From JANQNX01 sp040217095 (GTDB lineage: Bacteria > Pseudomonadota > Gammaproteobacteria > Eutrophobiales > Eutrophobiaceae): 64,000 nt of DNA. The stretch is from NCBI GenBank assembly GCA_965229565.1, contig OZ245888.1:2170001-2234000 (forward strand). Reading direction: 5' to 3'. Positions 16,551-25,423 of the stretch are shown in pieces (position 1 is the first letter of the stretch; the number at the start of each line of letters is the position of its first letter). The notes beneath the pieces are model-generated. The model had not been told where the DNA came from. It worked only from the letters and a program-made list of their open reading frames with translations, and made no database searches. The position numbers were made by a program, and so were the translations under genes.

Positions 16551-19500
16551 ATGTTTAAACTTTTATCTCAACGCACAACACTTTTTATTACACTGTTCGC
16601 GTTAACGTTCGGCAGCGGCCAGGTACGCGCCGACGATACCGAGATTTATTTCAGTTCCGGCAGTGCCACCGGCAACCAGAGTAATGCCATCCTGCCTAAC
16701 GTCCTGTTAATCCTGGATACCTCGGGCAGTATGGATGCCACCGTGAGTGGCACCGGGAAATCCCGAATGGAATTAATGAAAGAGGCCATGCGCTCGATTA
16801 TTACTGACGTACAGGACGTGAAAATGGGCCTGATGCGTTTTACCTATACCGAGGGCGGTGCCGTGGTTTTCCCCATTGCCGGGATCGATGATGCTGCCTT
16901 TACCGTGGTATCAGAGCCCGATGACAGCGTGGAATCGCTGGCGTATTCCATTATTGCTTCTTCTGACGATGCCGAGGAAGACCGTGAAGCCACTTCCCTT
17001 GGTTTTGAGTCCGTGACTATCAATGACGCGGTATTAAACATCAGCCAGGAAAATGCTGCGGCTGGCAGCACCTCTACTTCAAAAGTAGAGTACAGCAATG
17101 ACGATGCCGACCAGTTCGGCTCAAATGTAACAACGACACTCCCTTTCTATAATGACGGTGCGTTGGAAGCGGCACGCTTCAGGGGACTCAACATACCTGC
17201 CGGCGCAACCATTACCCGGGCGCAACTGACGTTAACTGAAAGATTCGGTATAGCCGGGGGTGGTACAGCGACAGTTACCGGTGAACGGGTGGCCAACTGC
17301 GGCGATTACTCCAGCCCCAGTGCCAATGAACTCTCCACCCGGCTGGCTGCCACCCCAACGCCCACGGTAAAAACACACAATGTTACTGGCGGTGACAATG
17401 TCATTACCGACACTGGTGGCGATCTGACTCAGTTGATCCAGGAGCTGGTTGATGTAAACGCCGGTGTTAGTGGTAACACGCTCTGTTTGTTTTACCAGTG
17501 TCAAACTGGTTGCGGCGGTACCTTTGAAAGTGCTGATACGAATTTAAATAACTCACCGGAACTTGAAATTGAATACACCGTTGCCGGGGGTATCGACAAG
17601 GAACAGTTGACAGGCCTTCGTTTCCAGGATGTCCGGGTTCCGCAGGGCGCCAGCATTATTGACGCAAAACTGGTGCTGGTACCCGTAAGTAGTGATGCTG
17701 ATGCTACCAAGAGCATTGTTATCCGTGCTGAAGACGTGGATGATTCCGCTACCTTCTCCGCCACAAATACAAATATTAGCAGTCGTACTACTACGGCAAA
17801 ATCAATGACGTGGACCTATGCTGCAACCACCGCAGATAACCCGATTACGAGTTGTGTGAATGGCAACTGTACGGGTAACTCACTGGCACAGGTCATCGAG
17901 GACGTAGTAGGCCGTACCAACTGGTGTGGTGGAAATAACCTGAGCCTGATTATCGAGCAGGGTGCGAACGGCGGTAAAGATTTCTACAGTTACGATGGCG
18001 ATTCCGGTTTTTCCCCGAAACTGCAAGTTACCTATGACCGCACCGGCACACTCGGTTGCGTGGTCGCGACTGATACGGCACAGGTGGCTACCGGTGTGGA
18101 CGATGCCGAAAACTCCAGCAAGGGCAGTGCCGACCTGGATTTTGAACCCGGCAGCAATGTCGGCGTTCGTTTCCAGAATATCAGCGTGCCCCAGGGCGCA
18201 ACGATCATCAGTGCCAACCTGACGTTTAACGCCTACAGGAATGACACCGGCTCCAGCACGGATATCAATATCTGGGGGGAAGCAGCAGATGACCCCGGCG
18301 CCTATGGCAACGTGAATTCCAGGACCAAAACCACTGCTACGGTGTTATGGGAACCGACAGACTGGAGTCAGAACAGCGATTATGATTCGCCTGATCTGAG
18401 AACCATCGTGCAGGAAATCGTCAATCGTGGTGGCTGGGCCGAGGGTAATGCCATGGCATTTATCCTCGAGACAACAGGGCCTAACCGCCGTGCTCGCAGC
18501 TATAACAATAGCCCGACTCGTGCGCCACGACTTTCTATCACCTACCAGTCGAGTGCGGGCTACAGTCCGGTCAAGACCGTGCGTGAAAAACTGATCGAAC
18601 TGGTTAATGACTTCCCGACCTCTGACTGGACCCCGATCACCGAGGTCATGTACGAGGCCGCCAAGTACTGGCGTGGTGAGACCATGGTATATGGCAAGGG
18701 CCGTAATGGTTCACGCTATACCCGACTTAGTCACCCCGGCACTTACTGTGAAGATGAAAACGACTGTGGCACGGCCGATACGGCAGGTTATCCTCCCTAC
18801 GCCATAGATAACCCCAGTGGTTGCCCGGCTGATAACCTGGATGATTATGACTGTCGCAATCGGGAGATAGAGGGTACGCCAGTTTATATCAGTCCGTTTG
18901 ATTCGGAACTGAGCTGTGCATCCAACTACCAGATCCTGTTAACGGACGGCCAGGCCAACTCGGCAAACATGGAGTCGACGATTGAATCCGAGTTTGGTAG
19001 CGGCGACTTTGGTGTTGACGTGGACGGCGATGGTGACGGTGACGGCCAGTGTCGCACCACGGATTCTACTGGTGGAACCCTTTCAACAGCACAACGCTGC
19101 GCCATCGACTTGACCGAGTTTATGAATAAGGTCGACCAGTCTGCTTCACTGCAAAATGATCAGACCGTCAAGACCTACACGGTAGGCTTTAACTTCTCGG
19201 ACCAGTTCATCGAAGACATGGCCACCGAGGCCGGTGGCGAATTCTTCGAGGCCACCACGGCGGAAGACCTGGTGAGTGTGTTCGAGACCATCCTGACGGA
19301 TGTGAAATCAGACCCGACCTCGTTCGTGGCTCCATCACTGGCGACCAACGCCTTCAACCGCCTCTTGAGTCGTGATGAAGTCTATTTCGGTCTGTTTACA
19401 CCGGAGCTGAACGCGGCCTGGGACGGTAACGTGAAGAAGTACAAGGTTTGTATCGAGTCAGATCCGGACGGTGATGGCAATATAGACTGTGAACTGGGTT

Positions 19501-21542
19501 CCATCCTGGACCAGACCGGCGGACTTGCGATCGATGAAGTGACAAACCGCTTCAAGGAGACGGCCAAGAGTTACTGGTCAGCCGCGATTGACGGTCTGAC
19601 AACAACGGCCGGCGGTACCGGTGCCGAGTTTGATGATTTCACCGACAGGGTCATCTATACCGAAACAACGGCATCAGGTACAGCGCCTGCCAGTGGTACC
19701 TTGCTGAGTGGCGGTGGCTACAAGATCACGGCAGACAACTGGGATGACGCCGCACTGGCACCGGTCAGGGATGCCGTCTGCCCAACACCTTCCACTACCG
19801 GTGGTTCCGAGTGCGAGGATCGCATGTTATGGATGCTGGGCAAGGTTTTACTCGAGGAAGAAACCGATGTGGATGCCGATACCCGCTGGACGGTAAACGA
19901 CGTGTTGCATAGTTCGCCCTCGATCATTACCTACGGCGGTGCTGATACCGATGCCGATAATGTCATCGACACTTTCTATGACAAGCTGGTCTATGGTTCC
20001 AATGAAGGCGCGATTCACTTCGTAAATGCGGCTGATAACAGTGGTAAGGAAGAATGGTCCTTCATACCGCAGGAACTCATTAACAACCAGCAGGCTGTTT
20101 ACACCAACGCCGAAGGTAACCACATCTACGGCATGGATATTACCCCGGTGATCAACCAGAAAGATGTCGATGGTGATGGCATCATCGAGACCGGTGACGG
20201 TGACTTCGTACATATCATTGCAGCCATGCGTCGTGGTGGGAACAACATTTACGCACTGGATGTCAGTGCCAATATTACCAGTACAGGACAAACCGTCACG
20301 CCCAGGTTCCTGTGGCGAATTGAAGGTGGCACGGGTGATTACGCTCGACTTGCAAACACTTTCTCACGACCGGTGCTCGGTAATATCAAGGCCCTGGCAC
20401 CAGATGATACAAATGTTCCCGCTGATGCTGATAGTGCACCTGATGTGATTACAAAGCGGGTCATGGTGTTTGGCGGCGGGTACGATACCGCACTGGATTC
20501 AAGCTTTGGTACCAGCACTGCCAATCCAAACAACGGTAACATGATCTATATTGCCGACCCGGCGGATGGCTCACTGATATTCTCTATTGGTGGTCCGGGT
20601 TCAGGTGCGGATATTGAGGTTGCGAACATGGTTCACTCGTTCCCTTCTCGTGTCACGTTACTGGATAGTGATGGTGACGGATTCCAGGATCGTATTTATA
20701 TCGGTGATACCGGCGGTCAGGTATGGCGTGTGGACCTTGGTGCTGATATCAATCCGTCTGCGACGGCGCCTGAAGGCAGCACGATTGTGGGAAGACTCGC
20801 CACTATCTCTACCCAGGGCACACCCGCTGATGAGCGTCGATTCTTCGAACCTCCGTCAGTGGTACAGGTACTGGACACGTTGTATGCCGATGCCGCCAAC
20901 AACGAGTACGACTACGTCTTGATTGGTACGGGTAACCGTAGTAATCCGTTGAATGCAGTGACGCAGGACCGTTTCTATGCATTCCGTGATTACACGATCA
21001 ACAAGATGACAGATAGCAATGCGGATAACATTGCAGATGACTATCCACGCTCAGGTGGCACACCCATTAACCATACAACCGGTGGTGATTTGGTAGACGT
21101 CACATCATCCGTACTGGATGAGAACAGCAGCACCGTTGATGCATCGTTTGGCTGGTTCTATGACTTCTATACTGCCAACGGCAACACGGCTGGCGAGAAA
21201 GTGCTGTCTGCCCCGTTAACCCTGGCTGGTACAGTACTCTTCACGACCTACTCACCGGATGCGAGTAATAACGTGGATGCCTGTGCCGCTAACATTGGTG
21301 GTGGTTTTGCCTACAACTTTGACATCCTGTCTACCAAGGCCACACTGGACTGGAACACGACAGGTCTGGATGAAGTTGCTGACCGTAAACAGGCACTGGG
21401 CGGTGGTATCCCGTCTGATGTCGTACCTATCTTTACCAAGGAAGGCATCGTTGGCATCGTGGGTGTCGAGGGTGGTGCTACCCAACTGGGTACACTGGCC
21501 GGACTGCCTCGTTTCCGTACCTACTGGTACGAGGAGGGTTAG
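16551..21542 (+). CDS. pilY1: PilY1-type pilus tip adhesin with inserted repeat modules
   Basis: 1663 residues, larger than the roughly 1100-1200 of well-known PilY1 proteins. Signal peptide at 1-27. A von Willebrand A half-domain with MIDAS LDTSGSMD begins near residue 52. Three tandem beta-rich modules follow, starting near residues 205, 353 and 537 (RFRGLNIPAGATI, RFQDVRVPQGASI, RFQNISVPQGATI), and the vWA-like part resumes near 665 with LLTDGQANSAN near 794. The C-terminal half is the PilY1 beta-propeller with calcium loops (DVDGDGDGDG near 822, DSDGDGFQD near 1370) and GDTGGQVWRVD. It acts at the pilus tip in adhesion, surface sensing and control of retraction. Confidence 0.92.
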   Translation: MFKLLSQRTTLFITLFALTFGSGQVRADDTEIYFSSGSATGNQSNAILPNVLLILDTSGSMDATVSGTGKSRMELMKEAMRSIITDVQDVKMGLMRFTYTEGGAVVFPIAGIDDAAFTVVSEPDDSVESLAYSIIASSDDAEEDREATSLGFESVTINDAVLNISQENAAAGSTSTSKVEYSNDDADQFGSNVTTTLPFYNDGALEAARFRGLNIPAGATITRAQLTLTERFGIAGGGTATVTGERVANCGDYSSPSANELSTRLAATPTPTVKTHNVTGGDNVITDTGGDLTQLIQELVDVNAGVSGNTLCLFYQCQTGCGGTFESADTNLNNSPELEIEYTVAGGIDKEQLTGLRFQDVRVPQGASIIDAKLVLVPVSSDADATKSIVIRAEDVDDSATFSATNTNISSRTTTAKSMTWTYAATTADNPITSCVNGNCTGNSLAQVIEDVVGRTNWCGGNNLSLIIEQGANGGKDFYSYDGDSGFSPKLQVTYDRTGTLGCVVATDTAQVATGVDDAENSSKGSADLDFEPGSNVGVRFQNISVPQGATIISANLTFNAYRNDTGSSTDINIWGEAADDPGAYGNVNSRTKTTATVLWEPTDWSQNSDYDSPDLRTIVQEIVNRGGWAEGNAMAFILETTGPNRRARSYNNSPTRAPRLSITYQSSAGYSPVKTVREKLIELVNDFPTSDWTPITEVMYEAAKYWRGETMVYGKGRNGSRYTRLSHPGTYCEDENDCGTADTAGYPPYAIDNPSGCPADNLDDYDCRNREIEGTPVYISPFDSELSCASNYQILLTDGQANSANMESTIESEFGSGDFGVDVDGDGDGDGQCRTTDSTGGTLSTAQRCAIDLTEFMNKVDQSASLQNDQTVKTYTVGFNFSDQFIEDMATEAGGEFFEATTAEDLVSVFETILTDVKSDPTSFVAPSLATNAFNRLLSRDEVYFGLFTPELNAAWDGNVKKYKVCIESDPDGDGNIDCELGSILDQTGGLAIDEVTNRFKETAKSYWSAAIDGLTTTAGGTGAEFDDFTDRVIYTETTASGTAPASGTLLSGGGYKITADNWDDAALAPVRDAVCPTPSTTGGSECEDRMLWMLGKVLLEEETDVDADTRWTVNDVLHSSPSIITYGGADTDADNVIDTFYDKLVYGSNEGAIHFVNAADNSGKEEWSFIPQELINNQQAVYTNAEGNHIYGMDITPVINQKDVDGDGIIETGDGDFVHIIAAMRRGGNNIYALDVSANITSTGQTVTPRFLWRIEGGTGDYARLANTFSRPVLGNIKALAPDDTNVPADADSAPDVITKRVMVFGGGYDTALDSSFGTSTANPNNGNMIYIADPADGSLIFSIGGPGSGADIEVANMVHSFPSRVTLLDSDGDGFQDRIYIGDTGGQVWRVDLGADINPSATAPEGSTIVGRLATISTQGTPADERRFFEPPSVVQVLDTLYADAANNEYDYVLIGTGNRSNPLNAVTQDRFYAFRDYTINKMTDSNADNIADDYPRSGGTPINHTTGGDLVDVTSSVLDENSSTVDASFGWFYDFYTANGNTAGEKVLSAPLTLAGTVLFTTYSPDASNNVDACAANIGGGFAYNFDILSTKATLDWNTTGLDEVADRKQALGGGIPSDVVPIFTKEGIVGIVGVEGGATQLGTLAGLPRFRTYWYEEG

Positions 21543-21553
21543 GCCCTGTAATT

Positions 21554-21600
21554 ACACAGCCGGGATGGCTTTAGTAATCCCGGCTGTGTACCATCTTTTT
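21554..21600 (+). terminator. Terminator-like hairpin after pilY1
   Basis: ACACAGCCGGGAT (21554-21566) pairs perfectly with ATCCCGGCTGTGT (21577-21589), a 13-bp stem, with TTTTT at 21596-21600. The gap between stem and T-run is 6 bases, so it may end transcription only partly before pilE. Confidence 0.65.
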
Positions 21601-21647
21601 GAAATATACAGTAACATCGTTAGCATAATTCAACGGAGACAAGAGAT

Positions 21648-22070
21648 ATGGTCAGGCACACCAAACAACTGGGGATAACACTTATCGAGTTGATGATTGT
21701 CGTGGCGATTATCGGGATCCTGGGCGCCATCGCTTATCCTGCTTATACACAGTATGTAGAACGTAGCAAGCGATCTGAAGCCCGGGCCGCATTGATGGAC
21801 GCGGCGGCCAGGCTGGAGCGTTTTTACTCGGACAATAACCGCTATGCTTTAGCGGACAATACTTTTCCGGCAGCTGCAAATGTGCTTACTACTTCGGAAA
21901 ACGGGCACTATACACTGACGCTCAGTTCTACTGGAACATACCAGGATTTTACTATCACAGCTGCTCCACAAACTTTTACCGACACTACCTGCGGCAACCT
22001 CACCTTACAGGCAAACGGGACAAAGGGCGTGACCGGCTCCGGTTCTGTGCGTGATTGCTGGGGTCGTTAG
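21648..22070 (+). CDS. pilE: Type IV pilin PilE
   Basis: 140 residues. Cleavage motif LGITLIELMIVVAIIGILGAIAYPAYTQYV is typical, with Ile replacing Phe at +2. A Cys pair near the C-terminus (TTCGNL, RDCWGR) forms the expected D-region disulfide. Length and the RSEARAALMDAAARLERFY helix match PilE-type minor pilins found after pilY1. Confidence 0.9.
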   Translation: MVRHTKQLGITLIELMIVVAIIGILGAIAYPAYTQYVERSKRSEARAALMDAAARLERFYSDNNRYALADNTFPAAANVLTTSENGHYTLTLSSTGTYQDFTITAAPQTFTDTTCGNLTLQANGTKGVTGSGSVRDCWGR

Positions 22071-22092
22071 ACACATCTGACCGTTGTACTCT

Positions 22093-22887
22093 ATGAAGCA
22101 TCAACTTGTAGTAGCCAGTGTTTCTATACTGCTGGCGTTAATGCTGTCTTCCTGTTCGGACGACACTCCTGCGACCAGTCAACAATCCACTACTGCTGAT
22201 GTCGAATCGATAGCCACACAAGCTGTCGATAACACTGAACCACTACCTGCACAGGAAGCAACACCCCGTCCGGCGACGACACGCGATGTGTCTGAGTTCC
22301 AGCAACTGTACAAACTCATCGTCTACGGTCAGGCCAATTTCAACCAGGTGTATGCTGCACTGAAAACAGATGATGTCGGCGAATTGGTGAATATTATTCA
22401 TGCACTGTATTCCATGCGCTGGCTGCGTGGGGTAAACAACATTTTGAAAGCAATGTGGGAAATGGATCAGAAAGCCTACCCGGAACTTAACTGGGACAAG
22501 ATCAAGTTGACACCTGTACGCATTGCTATTGCCAGCACGATTAACCGTATCAAGATACTGGATACGCGCGAATACAAAGACTTTATCCGACAGCATAAAT
22601 ACGATGATCACGAGTTTCATCGTGCCCAGGTGGTGGTTGCGTTGGGATTAAACCAGGACCCGGTAGATATAGCCTACCTGCAAGAAATGGCAGAAGGTGA
22701 CAACATCTATGTCTCGCAGAGTGCCATCACCTCGCTGGCACTGATGAATAATGAGCAGGCCAAGGAATCGCTGATTAAACTGGCCAACAAGTACAAGGAT
22801 TCTCCACGCGGACGGCTTGTGATGGATGTATTGAAAAATGCCTACGATATGGTACCAACCCAAAAACCGGCAGAGACCGCCGGCTGA
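22093..22887 (+). CDS. HEAT-repeat-like lipoprotein
   Basis: 264 residues from the ATG at 22093; a TTG three codons upstream is less likely. The lipobox LMLSSC marks an acylated Cys. A Thr/Pro/Ala-rich linker leads to a helical domain of about 190 residues whose last part (RAQVVVALGLNQDPVDIAYLQEMAEGDNIYVSQSAITSLALM) reads like HEAT or armadillo repeats. It begins shortly after pilE and is probably in the same transcript. Function unknown; outer- or inner-membrane lipoprotein. Confidence 0.7.
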   Translation: MKHQLVVASVSILLALMLSSCSDDTPATSQQSTTADVESIATQAVDNTEPLPAQEATPRPATTRDVSEFQQLYKLIVYGQANFNQVYAALKTDDVGELVNIIHALYSMRWLRGVNNILKAMWEMDQKAYPELNWDKIKLTPVRIAIASTINRIKILDTREYKDFIRQHKYDDHEFHRAQVVVALGLNQDPVDIAYLQEMAEGDNIYVSQSAITSLALMNNEQAKESLIKLANKYKDSPRGRLVMDVLKNAYDMVPTQKPAETAG

Positions 22888-22892
22888 TAGAA

Positions 22893-23351
22893 TTACTTAC
22901 AATATTTGTTGATAGCGTCCTGCGCCCTTTTCAACCCCGCCTGGCGTTCCTCTTCACCGGCCACCCGGTAACTGCCATCCTCGTTTTGTATATTCACACG
23001 CGGGCGTTGGTAACTCTGGTAGCTTTTGCGAGCGCTTTCACAAGCCTGTTTTACCTGGGCCTCGTATTCAGCATCACTAATGCCATCATCTGATTCAGCC
23101 TCGGCTTTTTTCTTGTCGTCCTTGTCTTTTTGATTCTTGCCGATGCTGTTGTCTTTCTTGTCTGCTGCTTTGGGTGCGGGTCCGGTTCTTGGCTTGATGG
23201 TTTTGGACTCTATATCACCGGGGGGAGGTGTTTGTGTGTAGTGGGTTACGCCGTCTTCATCCACCCATTTATACATCTTTGCCTGCGCTGAAAATGCGAC
23301 AGACATGGCTAAGACGAGTACAAGCGTCTGTAACAGTTTGATTTTATTCAT
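22893..23351 (-). CDS. DUF4124-domain exported protein
   Basis: 152 residues with a signal peptide (MNKIKLLQTLVLVLAMSVAFSAQA) and a DUF4124 module right after it (KMYKWVDEDGVTHYTQTPPP). A Lys/Asp-rich linker and a helical tail with two cysteines (QACESARKSY, NKYCK) follow. Such envelope proteins are widespread in Gammaproteobacteria and of unknown function. It converges with the lipoprotein gene, whose stop lies 5 bases away. Confidence 0.8.
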   Translation of the reverse strand: MNKIKLLQTLVLVLAMSVAFSAQAKMYKWVDEDGVTHYTQTPPPGDIESKTIKPRTGPAPKAADKKDNSIGKNQKDKDDKKKAEAESDDGISDAEYEAQVKQACESARKSYQSYQRPRVNIQNEDGSYRVAGEEERQAGLKRAQDAINKYCK

Positions 23352-23479
23352 GGCGTTAAACCCTGTCCTGTAACACGTACAGATTTAGTATACTGATTCA
23401 TAAAATGAATGTAATCATTTGATTAGACGTCATTTATGCGCTTTAATTCACAAATGTCGAATGAAATGTGAGGTTCGTT

Positions 23480-23935
23480 ATGAAATCCGTACTAACCACT
23501 ACCTGCCTTTCAGTGTTGTTACTGGCCTCGTTAAACGTGATGGCTGCGGTCAAGATCGTGGAATGCCAGGACGAGGAAGGAGGTCGTAGTTTTCATAAAA
23601 CCTGCCCTCCAGGTACAACCCAGGTTTCTGCAAAACGATTTAGTACGGGTAGCGGCGCTGGCAATGAGCAAAAGGTCAACATCCAGGCCACACTTTACCG
23701 GATCCCGGACTGTGATTCCTGCGACGAGGTAGAAGAATTTCTCAACGCCAGGAATATTCCCATAGATGAAAGGGACGTTAACGACGACCTGGAATTACAG
23801 AACGAACTCACCGACCTGACAGGCAACTTGCAAGTTCCAACGACCGTAATCGGTGATGAAATACTGACCGGTTACAGCCGCAGTGAATTCCTGGATGCCC
23901 TCGAAAAGGCAGGTTACCAGGAAGAAGAGTCCTAG
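23480..23935 (+). CDS. Exported glutaredoxin-like protein
   Basis: 151 residues from the ATG at 23480, chosen over a GTG at 23468 because GTGAGG sits at ribosome-site distance. A signal peptide is followed by a short DUF4124-like stretch (VKIVECQDEEGGRSFHKTCPPG) and a glutaredoxin fold with the active site CDSC and the cis-Pro segment QVPTTVIGDEILTGYSRSEF. Predicted periplasmic thiol-disulfide protein. Its 3' end overlaps convergent ispH by 4 bases. Confidence 0.82.
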   Translation: MKSVLTTTCLSVLLLASLNVMAAVKIVECQDEEGGRSFHKTCPPGTTQVSAKRFSTGSGAGNEQKVNIQATLYRIPDCDSCDEVEEFLNARNIPIDERDVNDDLELQNELTDLTGNLQVPTTVIGDEILTGYSRSEFLDALEKAGYQEEES

Positions 23936-24885
23936 GCGGAACGTTTCTCCTGCATCAACTCCCTGGGCAGTGAGAATACGACCTTTTCCTTGATGCCCGG
24001 GGCTTCCTCGACCATCTTTGCGCCCTTCTCTTTCAAGCGGGCGATCACTTCCTCGACCAGTACTTCCGGTGCCGATGCGCCAGCGGTCAAACCGATGTTC
24101 TTTTTATCTACCAGCCATTCATCTTTTATTTCGGCTGCATTATCGATGAGGTAGGCAGGTACGCCTTTCTTCTGCGAGATTTCTTTCAGTCGCGTAGAGT
24201 TGGAACTGTTTGGCGAGCCCACTACCAGGATTAGATCACATTTAGATACCAGTTTCTTGACTGCATCCTGGCGATTCTGGGTGGCGTAACAGATGTCTTC
24301 TTTCTTGGGGCCGTCTATGTTCGGGAAGCGTTGACGCAATGCATCGATCACTTCGGCCGTGTCATCCATGGACAGGGTTGTCTGGGTCACGAAGGCAAGA
24401 AAATTCGGGTTGTTCACTTCCAGTTTCATCACGTCATCGACCGATTCGACCAGGTACATTCCCCCTTTGCCGCTCTTGGTCCGGTACTGGCCGATTGTAC
24501 CCTCTACTTCCGGGTGACCCTCGTGGCCAATAAGAATACATTCACGTTCTTCATCCTGGTACTTACCGACTTCCATGTGCACCTTGGTGACCAGCGGACA
24601 GATTGCATCGAAGACTCGAAGTTCACGACGCTGTGCTTCCTCGCGCACTTGCTTGGAAACGCCATGAGCACTGAAGATCACCGTTGAATTATCAGGCACC
24701 TCATCCAGTTCTTCCACGAACACGGCACCTTTGTCACGTAACGAGTGTACGACGTACTTGTTATGCACGACCTCGTGTCGGACGTAAACCGGTGCTCCAA
24801 ATAGCTCCAGCGCTCGTTCAACAATTTCTATGGCGCGGTCAACGCCGGCACAAAAGCCGCGTGGATTTGCGAGTAAGATCTGCAT
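23932..24885 (-). CDS. ispH: 4-hydroxy-3-methylbut-2-enyl diphosphate reductase
   Basis: Last step of the MEP isoprenoid pathway, making IPP and DMAPP, with a [4Fe-4S] cluster. 317 residues, normal length. Conserved Cys residues are visible in PRGFCAGV, DAICPLV and SNSTRLKE-flanked positions; HEVVHN and SAHGVS are also diagnostic. It is the last gene of the murJ-ribF-ileS-lspA-ispH run. Confidence 0.97.
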   Translation of the reverse strand: MQILLANPRGFCAGVDRAIEIVERALELFGAPVYVRHEVVHNKYVVHSLRDKGAVFVEELDEVPDNSTVIFSAHGVSKQVREEAQRRELRVFDAICPLVTKVHMEVGKYQDEERECILIGHEGHPEVEGTIGQYRTKSGKGGMYLVESVDDVMKLEVNNPNFLAFVTQTTLSMDDTAEVIDALRQRFPNIDGPKKEDICYATQNRQDAVKKLVSKCDLILVVGSPNSSNSTRLKEISQKKGVPAYLIDNAAEIKDEWLVDKKNIGLTAGASAPEVLVEEVIARLKEKGAKMVEEAPGIKEKVVFSLPRELMQEKRSA

Positions 24886-24928
24886 GGTTAAATCCTTTCA
24901 GGTTTAAATTTCGGGGCAGTATAACAAG

Positions 24929-25405
24929 TTAGTTCTTGTCATTCTCGGGGTGATTCAGCCAAATTGCGTCAATAATCAACATAATTGCACCGATAAAAAT
25001 CGCCGAATCAGCAATGTTAAACGCCGGCCAGTAATACTTACTGTAATAGACTTCAATAAAATCAACAACATAACCAAGGTAAATGCGGTCTATGACGTTG
25101 CCGATGGCACCACCCAGCACGAATACCAGCGCGACCGGCAGCCAGCGCTTTTCCGCGCCCAGGCTCTTCAGCCAGAACACGATAAAGATACTGATACCGA
25201 TCGCCAGCACGATAAAGAACCAGCGCTGCCAGCCACCGGCATCGCTGAGGAAACTGAAGGCCGCCCCGGTGTTATGCATCAACGTCAGGTTAAAACCGGG
25301 AAACACGGGCACGGCCTGGTAAAGCGTCAATGATTGCACGGCAAGCCACTTGGTGAGTTGATCCAGGATGATGATCAGCGCGGAGATACCAAGCCATTTA
25401 TTCAT
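24929..25405 (-). CDS. lspA: Lipoprotein signal peptidase
   Basis: Inner-membrane aspartyl protease that cleaves prolipoprotein signal peptides. 158 residues with four hydrophobic segments. The catalytic aspartates lie in GAIGNVIDRIYLGYVVDF and FNIADSAI. ITKW/DQLTKW near the N-terminus is typical. Directly follows ileS as in most Gammaproteobacteria. Confidence 0.96.
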   Translation of the reverse strand: MNKWLGISALIIILDQLTKWLAVQSLTLYQAVPVFPGFNLTLMHNTGAAFSFLSDAGGWQRWFFIVLAIGISIFIVFWLKSLGAEKRWLPVALVFVLGGAIGNVIDRIYLGYVVDFIEVYYSKYYWPAFNIADSAIFIGAIMLIIDAIWLNHPENDKN

Positions 25406-25423
25406 GAGCGATAGTAATGGCTA

